Assembly: GCF_000718015.1 (NCBI RefSeq)
Contig: NZ_JODY01000040.1
Location: 26,296 to 90,295 of the forward strand
Reading direction: 5' to 3'
Length of the DNA stretch: 64,000 bases
Origin: Streptomyces catenulae
GTDB taxonomy: Bacteria; Actinomycetota; Actinomycetes; Streptomycetales; Streptomycetaceae
Of the stretch, positions 42,062-49,501 are shown piece by piece. The notes beneath the pieces are model-generated. The model was not told where the DNA came from. It did not search any database and was given only the letters and a program-made list of their open reading frames with translations. The position numbers and the translations under genes are program-made. Positions within the stretch are counted from its first letter, which is position 1. Every line of letters starts with the position of its first letter.

Positions 42062-42754
42062 TCAGCGCTTCGCGACGAACACGTGCGCGGCGATCTCCGA
42101 CTCCAGCTCCGCCGCCTCGCCGCTGCTGCCGACGAGGACACCGGCGGGCGCCTCGGTCACGCTGACGACCGCGCCCGGCTGGACCCCGGCGCGCCGCAGC
42201 GTGTACATCAGCTGGGCGTCCGCCTGGATGGGCTCGCCGATGCGGCGGACCACGACGGTCTTGCCGTCCGGACCGGCGTCCAGCTCGGTGAGGCTGACCA
42301 TGCCGGTCTCCAGGAACGGGTCGGCCTCCGCCTTCTCGCCCAGCTCCTCCAGACCCGGGATGGGGTTGCCGTACGGCGACTCCGTCGGATGGCGCAGCAG
42401 CTCGACGACGCGGCGCTCGACCGCCTCGCTCATCACGTGCTCCCAGCGGCACGCCTCGGCGTGCACCTGCTCCCACTCCAGCCCGATGACGTCGACGAGC
42501 AGGCACTCGGCGAGGCGGTGCTTGCGCATCACGCGCGTCGCCAGCCGACGGCCCTCCTCCGTCAGCTCCAGGTGGCGGTCGCCCGCGACGGACAGCAGAC
42601 CGTCGCGCTCCATGCGCGCCACGGTCTGGCTGACCGTGGGGCCGCTCTGTTCGAGCCGCTCCGCGATCCGGGCGCGCATCGGGACCACACCTTCCTCTTC
42701 GAGTTCGAGGATGGTGCGGAGATACATCTCCGTGGTGTCGATCAGTCCGGACAT
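42062..42754 (-). CDS. dmdR1: DtxR/IdeR-family iron-dependent repressor
   Basis: 230 residues. The winged-helix N-terminus (MSGLIDTTEMYLRTILELEEEGVVPMRARIAERLEQSGPTVSQTVARMERDGL) and metal-binding positions match DtxR: M10, the RKHRLAE helix, and the Cys/Glu/His of EACRWEHVMSE. An SH3-like domain closes the protein. With Fe2+ bound it represses siderophore and other iron genes. The ATG at 42754 has AGGGG upstream. The gene and its divergent SIS-domain neighbour match the SCO4394/SCO4393 order of S. coelicolor as I remember it, which is why I use the name dmdR1. I saw no DmdR box in its own upstream region. Confidence 0.9.
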   Translation of the reverse strand: MSGLIDTTEMYLRTILELEEEGVVPMRARIAERLEQSGPTVSQTVARMERDGLLSVAGDRHLELTEEGRRLATRVMRKHRLAECLLVDVIGLEWEQVHAEACRWEHVMSEAVERRVVELLRHPTESPYGNPIPGLEELGEKAEADPFLETGMVSLTELDAGPDGKTVVVRRIGEPIQADAQLMYTLRRAGVQPGAVVSVTEAPAGVLVGSSGEAAELESEIAAHVFVAKR

Positions 42755-43012
42755 GCGTGCCCCTAGCTGTGTCGTGCGGGTGGCCCTGGATTCAATTCTG
42801 ACGCATCCCACCGACAACGGCGCCGCCTCCGCCCACGGCGGTTGCCGCCCGGGACGCACACAAGCCGTCCGGGGGCTGTCGCGTCAGCCGTATTGACAGC
42901 GCACTGGTCCAGACCGCAACGTGATCCGCGCCACGGCCGCCCGCCGTCCGGTGCGTCCGCACCCGGGACGGGGCGGGGGAATCCATGAGCTGCGACGAGG
43001 GAGACCGCGGGA

Positions 43013-43771
43013 ATGGCTGAGAGCGACCGGCTTGCCGGGGAGTACTTCGATGCCGCGATCGAGCTGCTGCGGCAGGCTCGCGACGACGGGGGTCCCGCCA
43101 TCGCCGCCGCCGGACGGTTGATCGCGGACACCGTGGAGGCGGGCGGGCGGGTCTTCTCCTTCGGCGCCGGGCACTCCTCGCTGCCCGCGCAGGACACCGT
43201 CTACCGGGCGGGCGGCCTCGCGATCATGAACCTGCTGTCGGTGCCGGGGGTGGTGGGCGTGGACGTCCGGCCCGCGACGCTCGGCAGCGCGCTGGAGCGG
43301 GTCGACGGGCTGGCCGCCGCGGTGCTGGACACCAGCCCGCTGCGGGCCGGTGACGTGCTGGTGATCATCTCGCTCTCCGGGCGGAACGCGCTGCCCGTCG
43401 AGATGGCGATGAACGCCCGGGCGCTCGGCATAAAGGTCATCGGCCTGACCTCGGTCGCGTACGCGGACGCCACCTCCTCCCGGCACGTCTCGGGCAGCTA
43501 CCTCAAGGACCACTGCGACCTCGTGCTCGACAGCCGCATCCCGGTGGGCGACGCGGAGCTGCGGCTCCCCGGGATCGACGCGCCGTTCGCGCCCGCCTCC
43601 ACGGTCGTCACCAGCGCGATCATGCAGGCGGTGGTGGCGACCGCCGCGGGGGCGCTGGCCGAGCGGGGCGTCGAACCGCCGCTGCTGCGCTCCGGCAACG
43701 TCGACGGCGGCCACGAGTGGAACGGCCGGGTGATGCGGGAGTACGCGGACCGGATCTTCTACCGGCAGTGA
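43013..43771 (+). CDS. SIS-domain sugar-phosphate-binding protein (UPF0309 type)
   Basis: 252 residues. The SIS fold shows AGGRVFSFGAGHSSLPAQDTVYRAGGLA (phosphosugar loop with Ser), DVLVIISLSGRNALPVEMAMNARALGIKVIGLTS (second loop) and C-terminal NVDGGHEWNGRVM. Such proteins isomerise phosphosugars or sense them; this branch was long catalogued only as an uncharacterised family. GAGGGAGA precedes the ATG. It is divergent from the iron regulator and convergent with the PAS protein. Confidence 0.9.
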   Translation: MAESDRLAGEYFDAAIELLRQARDDGGPAIAAAGRLIADTVEAGGRVFSFGAGHSSLPAQDTVYRAGGLAIMNLLSVPGVVGVDVRPATLGSALERVDGLAAAVLDTSPLRAGDVLVIISLSGRNALPVEMAMNARALGIKVIGLTSVAYADATSSRHVSGSYLKDHCDLVLDSRIPVGDAELRLPGIDAPFAPASTVVTSAIMQAVVATAAGALAERGVEPPLLRSGNVDGGHEWNGRVMREYADRIFYRQ

Positions 43772-43782
43772 GCCGGGGACGG

Positions 43783-43829
43783 CCCGCGCCCGGTGACGGC
43801 CCGGCGTCCGGCCCGCCACCGGGTGCGGG
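43783..43829. terminator. Bidirectional terminator between convergent genes
   Basis: CCCGCGCCCGGTG (43783-43795) pairs with CACCGGGTGCGGG (43817-43829) over 13 bp with one G-T pair; the 21-base loop can fold further. It fills the gap between the SIS and PAS gene stops. Confidence 0.7.
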
Positions 43830-43835
43830 AACCGT

Positions 43836-45275
43836 TCAGCCGTCGCCGCGGCCGTCGTCCGCCGCCGCCAGGTCCAGGGCGGCGGCGATCCGGGCGGCGA
43901 CCTCCTCCGCGTAGGCGGCGTCGGCGCGGTCGAAGGGGCGGCGGGCCGGGGTGCGCAGGAAGGTGGCGACACCGAGGGTGCGGGCGCGGCTGCGGAGCAC
44001 CACGCAGAGCCCGTGGACCGTACCGTCCGGCCACCGGCGGGCCGCCGCCCAGCCGTCCTCGCCGCTCGCCCCCACGCTCGTCCGCACCGAGCCGCCGCGC
44101 GCGCAGGCCTGCCGGGCCGGGTGTCCGGCGGCGTACGCGACGGGGACGGCGGACGGCTGCGGCACCGCGCAGGGGCCGGGGGATCCGGCGGGCGAGGCGA
44201 GGGCCCGCCGCAGCCGGACGGCGGCGCCGTCGCCGCCCGCTCCCCCGTCGTCGTCCCGGCCGGGCGCGGGCGCGACGAGGTCGACGAGGGCGTGGTCGGC
44301 GAAGCCCGCGAGGGCGTAGTCGAGGTGGACGGCGGCGGCCTCCCGCGGGTCGGGGCAGTCGGCGGCGGCGCGGCTCGCGCGCTGGAGTTGCTGGGTGCGG
44401 AAGCGGAGCAGCGCGCCGTCCTGTTCGGCCTGTTTGGCGTCGGTGACGTCCTGGAAGAGCCAGGCGACGCCGAGCGGGGCCGGTTCCTCGGAGAGCGGGG
44501 AGGCGAGGCGGACGAAGCCGCTGCGCCAGCAGCGGCGGGGGCGTTCGGCGTCGGGGGCGCGCAGCGTCACCCACAGGTCGCTCAGCCCGGGCGGCTCGCC
44601 CTCCGCGAGGACGTGCTGGAGCACCGCCTCCACCTCCTCGGCGCCCTGGTCGAGCAGGTCGCCGAGGGGGCGGCCGAGGAGGGCGTCGCGGCCGGATTCC
44701 AGGGCGCGGGCGGCGGGGGTGTTGACGACGGCGGGCCGCAGGTCGGCGTCGACGAGAAGGACGCTCCAGGGGGCGTCGTCGCAGAGCGCCTCGCTCAGGG
44801 CGAGGGAGCGCTCCAGACCGATCTGGGCGTGCACGGCGGTGAAGACGCAGTAGACACCGGCGGCCCGGCCGTCGGGGCCGCGGACGGCGGAGGTCTGGCC
44901 GCGGACCAGGACCCGGCGGCCGTCCTTGGTGAGCAGGGCGTGGTCGTGCACCTGACGGCCGGGGGCGCGCAGTGCGGCGAGGAGGGCGGACTCGATCGCC
45001 TCCGCGTCCTCGCCGCGGGCCGCCCAGCCGGTCAGCCCGCGGCGGCCGACGGCCTCGGCGGCGGGCCAGCCCAGGAGCTGTTCGGCCTCGTGGTTCCAGT
45101 GGGTGACCGTGCCGTCCGCGGCGAGGGCGAGGAGCGCGGTGTCCATGCCGTCGAGGAGGGCGGCGAGCAGCCCGGTGTCGTCGGCGGGCCCGACCGGGCC
45201 GGGCGGTGCGGCGGCCGTGGCCGGGGGTCGTTCCGCCGAGGAACCGTACGAAGCGGAGCCGTACGAAGCGGTCAC
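43836..45275 (-). CDS. PAS-domain sensory protein
   Basis: 479 residues from a GTG at 45275 (AGGGGG upstream). Two PAS domains are visible: GLLAALLDGMDTALLALAADGTVTHWNHEAEQLLGWPAAEAVGR (about 35-150) and WSVLLVDADLRPAVVNTPAARALESGRDALLGRPLGDLL (about 175-290), ending in GVAWLFQDVTDAKQAEQD. A GAF-like domain occupies the C-terminal third (AAAVHLDYALAGFADHALVDLVAP to GVATFLRTPARRPFDRADAAYAEEVAARIA). There is no kinase, phosphatase or cyclase output, so it probably signals by protein contact. The N-terminus carries a duplicated ASYGS from a short direct repeat in the DNA. Confidence 0.85.
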   Translation of the reverse strand: MTASYGSASYGSSAERPPATAAAPPGPVGPADDTGLLAALLDGMDTALLALAADGTVTHWNHEAEQLLGWPAAEAVGRRGLTGWAARGEDAEAIESALLAALRAPGRQVHDHALLTKDGRRVLVRGQTSAVRGPDGRAAGVYCVFTAVHAQIGLERSLALSEALCDDAPWSVLLVDADLRPAVVNTPAARALESGRDALLGRPLGDLLDQGAEEVEAVLQHVLAEGEPPGLSDLWVTLRAPDAERPRRCWRSGFVRLASPLSEEPAPLGVAWLFQDVTDAKQAEQDGALLRFRTQQLQRASRAAADCPDPREAAAVHLDYALAGFADHALVDLVAPAPGRDDDGGAGGDGAAVRLRRALASPAGSPGPCAVPQPSAVPVAYAAGHPARQACARGGSVRTSVGASGEDGWAAARRWPDGTVHGLCVVLRSRARTLGVATFLRTPARRPFDRADAAYAEEVAARIAAALDLAAADDGRGDG

Positions 45276-45454
45276 TGGAACCCCCTACGGACGCGGTGGC
45301 GCGTGCTGGACCTGGGCACATTCAACTCGAACGTGACGCAGCACACACCCCCTTCGCGGAAATCCCGGGGCCGTTCGCGCGGTCGGGGCGCCCCGGACGA
45401 CGCGGGTGCCCCGGGGGCCGCAGCCGCCCCGCGCGTCGCGGGAAATTAATTCGC

Positions 45455-45483
45455 TTGTACGGATCCGGGCGCGTTCCTAGGCT
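45455..45483 (+). promoter_or_regulatory. Promoter of the orphan RNA
   Basis: TTGTAC (45455-45460) and TAGGCT (45478-45483) are spaced by exactly 17 bases. TAGGCT fits the TAGGNT form common in Streptomyces housekeeping promoters. Transcription should start near 45490 on the plus strand. The PAS gene starts on the other strand at 45275, so this promoter does not serve it. Confidence 0.65.
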
Positions 45484-45516
45484 GGTGTGCACACGAGAAG
45501 GGAGGTGGTTCGGCCA

Positions 45517-45555
45517 ATGATTTCTCACCGGACGCGTGAGGTGGCTGCGGCCTAG
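45517..45555 (+). CDS. 12-residue micropeptide ORF (MISHRTREVAAA)
   Basis: ATG at 45517 to TAG at 45553-45555, with GGGAGG ending about 11 bases upstream, a slightly long spacing. The peptide MISHRTREVAAA has no membrane or signal character. It sits inside the orphan RNA behind a good promoter. Its reality rests on that context, since an ORF this short occurs often by chance. Its codons do not cluster one amino acid in the way a classical attenuator leader does. Confidence 0.4.
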   Translation: MISHRTREVAAA

Positions 45556-45716
45556 GGCCGTCGCTTCACACCCAGTGCGGTGCCGGCTCGCGCATACTGC
45601 AGATGCGTCACCGGCCAATTCCCAGCAGTCACCCGACCCGTGGGCCCCGGTCCGTCCGACCGGCCGCCGCGCCACCCGGCGCGGCGGAAGCGGCCCACGG
45701 GTCGTCTGCGTTTTCC

Positions 45717-45740
45717 GGGCCCCCGCGCGGGGGCCCTTTT
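45717..45740 (+). terminator. Intrinsic terminator with T-run
   Basis: GGGCCCCCGCGCGGGGGCCC (45717-45736) is a perfect 20-bp palindrome, folding to a stem of at least 8 bp, directly followed by TTTT (45737-45740). A T-run is uncommon for terminators in this genome, which supports a dedicated end for the orphan RNA. Confidence 0.8.
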
Positions 45741-45807
45741 CCCTGTCCGCCCGCCGCCCGGGATCAGCGCGTGCGGGACCAGGGCGGCGGGGATCAGCGC
45801 ATCCGGC

Positions 45808-46506
45808 TCACGGTGCGAGGCGTTCCACGGTCCAGCCGGTGGTGGCGCGGACGTAGCGCAGGCGGTCGTGGAGACGGTTCTCGCGGCCCTGCCAGAACTC
45901 GACGGTTTCGGGCGTGACGCGGTAGCCGCCCCAGTGCGGCGGTGCGGGGACCTGCTCGCCCTCGGGGTAGCGGGCCGCCAACGCGTCGTAGGAGCCCTCC
46001 AGTTCGGCGCGGGAGGCGATCGGGGTGGACTGGTCGCTGGCCCAGGCGCCGAGTTGGGAGCCGTGCGGGCGGGAGCGGAAGTAGGCGGCGGTCTCGTCGC
46101 GTCCGATGCGGGCGGCGGTGCCGGTGACGATGACCTGACGGGCCAGCGGATGCCAGGGGAAGAGCAGTGCCAGGTGCGGGTTCTCGGCGAGGTCGCGGCC
46201 CTTGCGGCTGGTGTAGTTGGTGAAGAACACGAAGCCGCGGTCGTCGAACGCCTTCAGCAGCACCGTCCGTGAGCTGGGGCGGCCCGCGGCGTCGGCGGTG
46301 GAGACGACCATCGCGTTGGGCTCGTGGATCCCGGACGCGGCGGCTTCCTTGAACCAGCGCGCGAACTGTGCGTACGGCTCGGCCGCCAGCTCGGTCTCGG
46401 TCAGCCCCTCGGCGCGGTATTGGGCGCGCATCGACGAGGGATCGAGGGTTTCGTGGGCATCGGGGGAAGGCGCGTCGGCGGAGTGCACGGCCTCATCTTG
46501 CAGCAT
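45808..46506 (-). CDS. pdxH: Pyridoxamine 5'-phosphate oxidase
   Basis: 232 residues. It oxidises pyridoxamine or pyridoxine phosphate to pyridoxal phosphate with FMN. The FMN- and substrate-binding stretches are clear: [57 protein letters not shown] and the C-terminal signature [15 protein letters not shown]. The ATG at 46506 gives the usual length; the upstream extension of the frame has shadow composition. The ribosome binding site is weak. It is divergent from the citrate synthase gene. Confidence 0.95.
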   Translation of the reverse strand: MLQDEAVHSADAPSPDAHETLDPSSMRAQYRAEGLTETELAAEPYAQFARWFKEAAASGIHEPNAMVVSTADAAGRPSSRTVLLKAFDDRGFVFFTNYTSRKGRDLAENPHLALLFPWHPLARQVIVTGTAARIGRDETAAYFRSRPHGSQLGAWASDQSTPIASRAELEGSYDALAARYPEGEQVPAPPHWGGYRVTPETVEFWQGRENRLHDRLRYVRATTGWTVERLAP

Positions 46507-46939
46507 CGGTCCGTGCCGGGGCAGGGCGCGGGCCGGGAAGTCTGCCCGTCGTCGCCCGCGCGTAACCCTCTCGTAGGCGAATCGACCAGTGTGCCGGACG
46601 TCACGCTTCCTTGCAGGTGGGGAAAGCGCCAAACTTGCGGGTCGGTGCTGTGTGGACTTCGTACATCGGCGACCATCGTGACCGGACCGGCGGGCACCCG
46701 CCGTCCCTCGCCGGGGCCGCGCGTCCCGTGGACCACGCAGCAGACCACCCGAACCGCGCCCGAGGGCCGTCCACCCCGGGCCGGGAAGCGCGTCACCATG
46801 CCTTAGCGAGGCATCCGGTGACCGGCGCGGACCGCGAGCTGCCGGGCGCAGCCGCGGAACCGTTCCGGCACCGCACACCGAGCCGACCACGGCAACCGGT
46901 CACCGACCGTGGGCCGTCCGTACCTTGAGGAGTCGCCAG
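46507..46939. promoter_or_regulatory. Divergent promoter region of pdxH and the citrate synthase gene
   Basis: These 433 bases hold no gene. The part around 46560-46680 is the least GC-rich, as expected for promoters, with several TTGC-type hexamers, but I could not fix a -35/-10 pair on either strand. Confidence 0.4.
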
Positions 46940-48040
46940 ATGTCCGCATTCGTACCAGGACTTGAGGGTGTCGTCGCGTTCGAGACGGAGATCGCCGAAC
47001 CGGACAAGGAAGGCGGCGCGCTGCGCTACCGCGGCGTCGACATCGAAGACCTCGTCGGCAGCGTCTCGTTCGGCAAGGTGTGGGGGCTGCTGGTGGACGG
47101 CGCGTTCGACCCGGGGCTGCCGCCGGCCGAACCGTTCCCGATCCCGGTGCACTCCGGGGACATCCGCGTCGATGTGCAGTCGGCGCTGGCGATGCTGGCG
47201 CCGGTGTGGGGCCTCAAACCGCTGCTGGACATCGACGAGCGGACGGCCCGCGACGATCTGGCGCGCGCCGCGGTGATGGCGCTGTCGTACGTGGCGCAGT
47301 CGGCGCGCGGGCAGGGGCTGCCGATGGTGCCGCAGCGGGAGATCGACAAGGCGGAGACCGTCGTGGAGCGGTTTATGCGGCGCTGGCGCGGGGAGCCGGA
47401 CCCCAAGCATGTCGCGGCGGTGGACGCGTACTGGACGTCGGCGGCGGAGCACGGCATGAACGCCTCGACGTTCACCGCCCGGGTCATCGCCTCGACCGGC
47501 GCGGATGTGGCGGCGGCGCTCTCCGGGGCGGTCGGCGCGATGTCGGGGCCGCTGCACGGCGGAGCCCCGTCGCGGGTGCTCGGCATGATCGAGGAGATCG
47601 AGCGGACCGGGGACGCGGCGGCGTACGTCCGCAAGACGCTCGACAAGGGCGAGCGGCTGATGGGCTTCGGGCACCGCGTCTACCGGGCCGAGGACCCGCG
47701 GGCGCGGGTGCTGCGGCGGACCGCGAAGGAGCTGGGCGCGCCCCGCTTCGAGGTGGCCGAGGCGCTGGAGAAGGCGGCGCTGGAGGAGCTGCACAACCGG
47801 CGTCCGGACCGGGTGCTGGCGACGAACGTGGAGTTCTGGGCGGCGATCACGCTGGACTTCGCGGAGGTCCCGTCGCACATGTTCACCTCGATGTTCACCT
47901 GCGCCCGTACGGCCGGGTGGAGCGCGCACATCCTGGAACAGAAGCGGACCGGGCGGCTGGTGCGGCCGTCGGCCCGGTACGTGGGTCCGGCGGCGCGCGA
48001 GCCGCGGGAGATCTCGGGGTTCGACACCGCGGCGCACTGA
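46940..48040 (+). CDS. Citrate synthase family protein (type II, short form)
   Basis: 366 residues. It condenses acetyl-CoA (or propionyl-CoA) with oxaloacetate. The active-site segments are intact: MSGPLHGGAPSRVL (substrate His), MGFGHRVYRAEDPRARVLR (second His and Arg) and LDFAEVPSHMFTSMFTCARTAGWSAHILEQ (with the expected Asp region). The short length and sequence type fit the 2-methylcitrate/citrate synthase group, so both activities are possible. GAGGAG precedes the ATG at 46940. It is probably not the main TCA-cycle enzyme, since Streptomyces usually carry a longer citrate synthase elsewhere. Confidence 0.9.
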   Translation: MSAFVPGLEGVVAFETEIAEPDKEGGALRYRGVDIEDLVGSVSFGKVWGLLVDGAFDPGLPPAEPFPIPVHSGDIRVDVQSALAMLAPVWGLKPLLDIDERTARDDLARAAVMALSYVAQSARGQGLPMVPQREIDKAETVVERFMRRWRGEPDPKHVAAVDAYWTSAAEHGMNASTFTARVIASTGADVAAALSGAVGAMSGPLHGGAPSRVLGMIEEIERTGDAAAYVRKTLDKGERLMGFGHRVYRAEDPRARVLRRTAKELGAPRFEVAEALEKAALEELHNRRPDRVLATNVEFWAAITLDFAEVPSHMFTSMFTCARTAGWSAHILEQKRTGRLVRPSARYVGPAAREPREISGFDTAAH

Positions 48041-48044
48041 CGCC

Positions 48045-48086
48045 GACGGGCCGCGCGCCGGGGCGTCTCCCGGTGCGCGGCCCGTC
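48045..48086. terminator. Bidirectional terminator, 18-bp stem
   Basis: GACGGGCCGCGCGCCGGG (48045-48062) pairs with CCCGGTGCGCGGCCCGTC (48069-48086) with one G-T pair and a six-base loop. It closes both the citrate synthase gene and the TetR-ended catabolic operon. Confidence 0.85.
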
Positions 48087-48104
48087 CGCCGAACCGGATC
48101 CGGC

Positions 48105-48719
48105 TCAGCCCAGCGCCTCGTCCAGCAGTCCGGCCCACTGGTCGACGACGCGTCCCCGGCGGGGTGTGTCGTCGCTGAGCAGGGTGGCCAGGCCCAGACC
48201 GCGGGCCATGTCCAGGAGGCCCTGGACGGTTTCGCGGACGCCGGGGACGGACTCGTCGACGCCGAGCAGGTCGACGGCGGTGCGGTGGCACTCCCGGCCG
48301 ACCCGCGCCTCCAGTTCGGTGACCCGGGTGCGCAACTGGTCCTCGTACGACGCCGCGACCCAGAGGTGGAGGGCGGCGCGGAAGAGCGGGCCGGTGTAGA
48401 GGTCGACGACGGCGGCGACGACGGCGCGGCGGTCGGTGGCGGCGCCGGTGCCCGCCGGGAAGAGGTCGCGCAGCGCCTGGGAGCGCTCCTCGGCGACATG
48501 CTCGACCGCGGCGGTGAACAGGTCCTCACGGGTGGGGAAATGGTGCTGGGCGGCGCCGCGGGAGACCCCGGCGCGTTCGGCGACGACGGCGACGGTGGAG
48601 CCCGCCCAGCCGTGCTCGGCCAGACAGGCCACCGCCGCCTCCAGCAGACCGCGGCGGGTGGCCCGGCTCCGTTCCTGCTGGGGCGCCTTGGCGGCGCGGG
48701 TGGTGTTCAGCGTGCCCAT
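48105..48719 (-). CDS. TetR-family repressor of the acyl-CoA operon
   Basis: 204 residues. The HTH (ATRRGLLEAAVACLAEHGWAGSTVAVVAERAGVSRGAAQHHFPTREDLFTAAVEHV) is a standard TetR N-terminus. The ligand domain is Leu/Ala-rich and helical. It is the last gene of the eight-gene catabolic operon and overlaps the hydratase stop by 13 bases, so it should be co-expressed and probably autoregulates the operon, with an acyl-CoA as likely inducer. AAGGG lies before the ATG. Confidence 0.9.
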   Translation of the reverse strand: MGTLNTTRAAKAPQQERSRATRRGLLEAAVACLAEHGWAGSTVAVVAERAGVSRGAAQHHFPTREDLFTAAVEHVAEERSQALRDLFPAGTGAATDRRAVVAAVVDLYTGPLFRAALHLWVAASYEDQLRTRVTELEARVGRECHRTAVDLLGVDESVPGVRETVQGLLDMARGLGLATLLSDDTPRRGRVVDQWAGLLDEALG

Positions 48720-49501
48720 CGCGGAGCCCTTCGCTCCAGGAAGGCGGTCATGCCCTCGTGCGCCTCGGCGGAGGCGAAGAGCCGCGCGGACTCCGCGGCC
48801 AGCTGCTCGGTGTCGCGGTCGAAGGTGCGCAGCACCTCGGCGGTGACCAGCGCCTTCGAGGCGGCGAGGCCCTGCGGGGAGCCCTGGCGCAGCCCGTCGA
48901 GTATCGGGGCGAGGGCGGTGTCGACGTCGTCGGCGGCGACGGTGACCAGCCCGATGCGGGCGGCCTCGGCGGCGTCGAAGCGTTCGCCGGTGAGGTAGTA
49001 GCGGCCGACGGCGCGCGGGTCGAGGCGGGGCAGCAGCGGCATCGAGATGACGGTCGGGGCCAGTCCGAGGCGCGCCTCCGTGAAGGCGAAGGTGGCGCCG
49101 GGCCCGGCCACGGCTATGTCGCAGGCGCCGAGCAGCCCGGTGCCCCCGGCGCGGACGTGTCCGGTGACGCGCGCGACGACCGGCTTGGGCAGCTCCACCA
49201 CCGCGCGCAGCAGCCGGACCAGGCCCAGCACCGCATCGAGGGGCGCGCCGCCGGTCGTCTCGGTGAGGTCGGCGCCCGCGCAGAAGGTGGTGCCGGTGTG
49301 GGCGAGGACGACGGCGCGCACGGTGTCGTCGGCGGCGGCCGCGTCGAGGGCGGCGTGGAGTGCGCCGACGAGGCGGGTGGAGAGCGCGTTGCGGTTGCGC
49401 GGGGAGTCCAGGGTGAGGGTGGTGACGCCCTGGTCGTGGGTGATGCGTACGGACGGATCGGCGTGGTCCGTGGCGGCGGCGGTTGCCGTGGTGTCGGTCA
49501 T
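48707..49501 (-). CDS. Enoyl-CoA hydratase/isomerase family protein
   Basis: 264 residues. Crotonase signatures are present: VTTLTLDSPRNRNALSTRLVGAL, HTGTTFCAGADLTET (first oxyanion-hole strand) and VTGHVRAGGTGLLGACDIAVAGPGATFAFTEARLGLAP (second oxyanion Gly and catalytic loop). It probably hydrates an unsaturated acyl-CoA in the pathway of this operon. Its ATG overlaps the TGA of the CoA ligase gene. Confidence 0.9.
   Translation of the reverse strand: MTDTTATAAATDHADPSVRITHDQGVTTLTLDSPRNRNALSTRLVGALHAALDAAAADDTVRAVVLAHTGTTFCAGADLTETTGGAPLDAVLGLVRLLRAVVELPKPVVARVTGHVRAGGTGLLGACDIAVAGPGATFAFTEARLGLAPTVISMPLLPRLDPRAVGRYYLTGERFDAAEAARIGLVTVAADDVDTALAPILDGLRQGSPQGLAASKALVTAEVLRTFDRDTEQLAAESARLFASAEAHEGMTAFLERRAPRWAR

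Larger units (their letters stand above)
41652..42896 (+). other. Long antisense ORF across dmdR1 (adm-like candidate)
   Basis: An uninterrupted 414-codon frame lies opposite the dmdR1-like gene; a second one spans 41408-42766 in another frame. In S. coelicolor an antisense gene named adm has been described opposite dmdR1 and linked to secondary metabolism. I cannot tell which frame, if any, corresponds to it. High GC alone often keeps the antisense frame open, and the protein composition (Ser/Arg-rich) looks like a shadow. No strong ribosome binding site was identified. Confidence 0.3.
45490..45740 (+). ncRNA. Stand-alone structured RNA candidate with an internal short ORF
   Basis: About 250 nt from the predicted start to the T-run of a terminator. 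It contains a Shine-Dalgarno GGGAGG, a 12-codon ORF (45517-45555), a hairpin with CGCAT/ATGCG and GCCGG/CCGGC stems (45582-45615), a long two-part hairpin with outer arms GACCCGTGGGCC (45635-45646) and GGCCCACGGGTC (45692-45703) and inner arms CCGCCGCGCC and GGCGCGGCGG, and a terminator. Both flanking genes lie on the minus strand, so it is not a leader of a protein gene. It may be a small RNA, a dual-function RNA encoding a micropeptide, or an antisense regulator of pdxH ends. I do not recognise an Rfam family. Confidence 0.55.
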
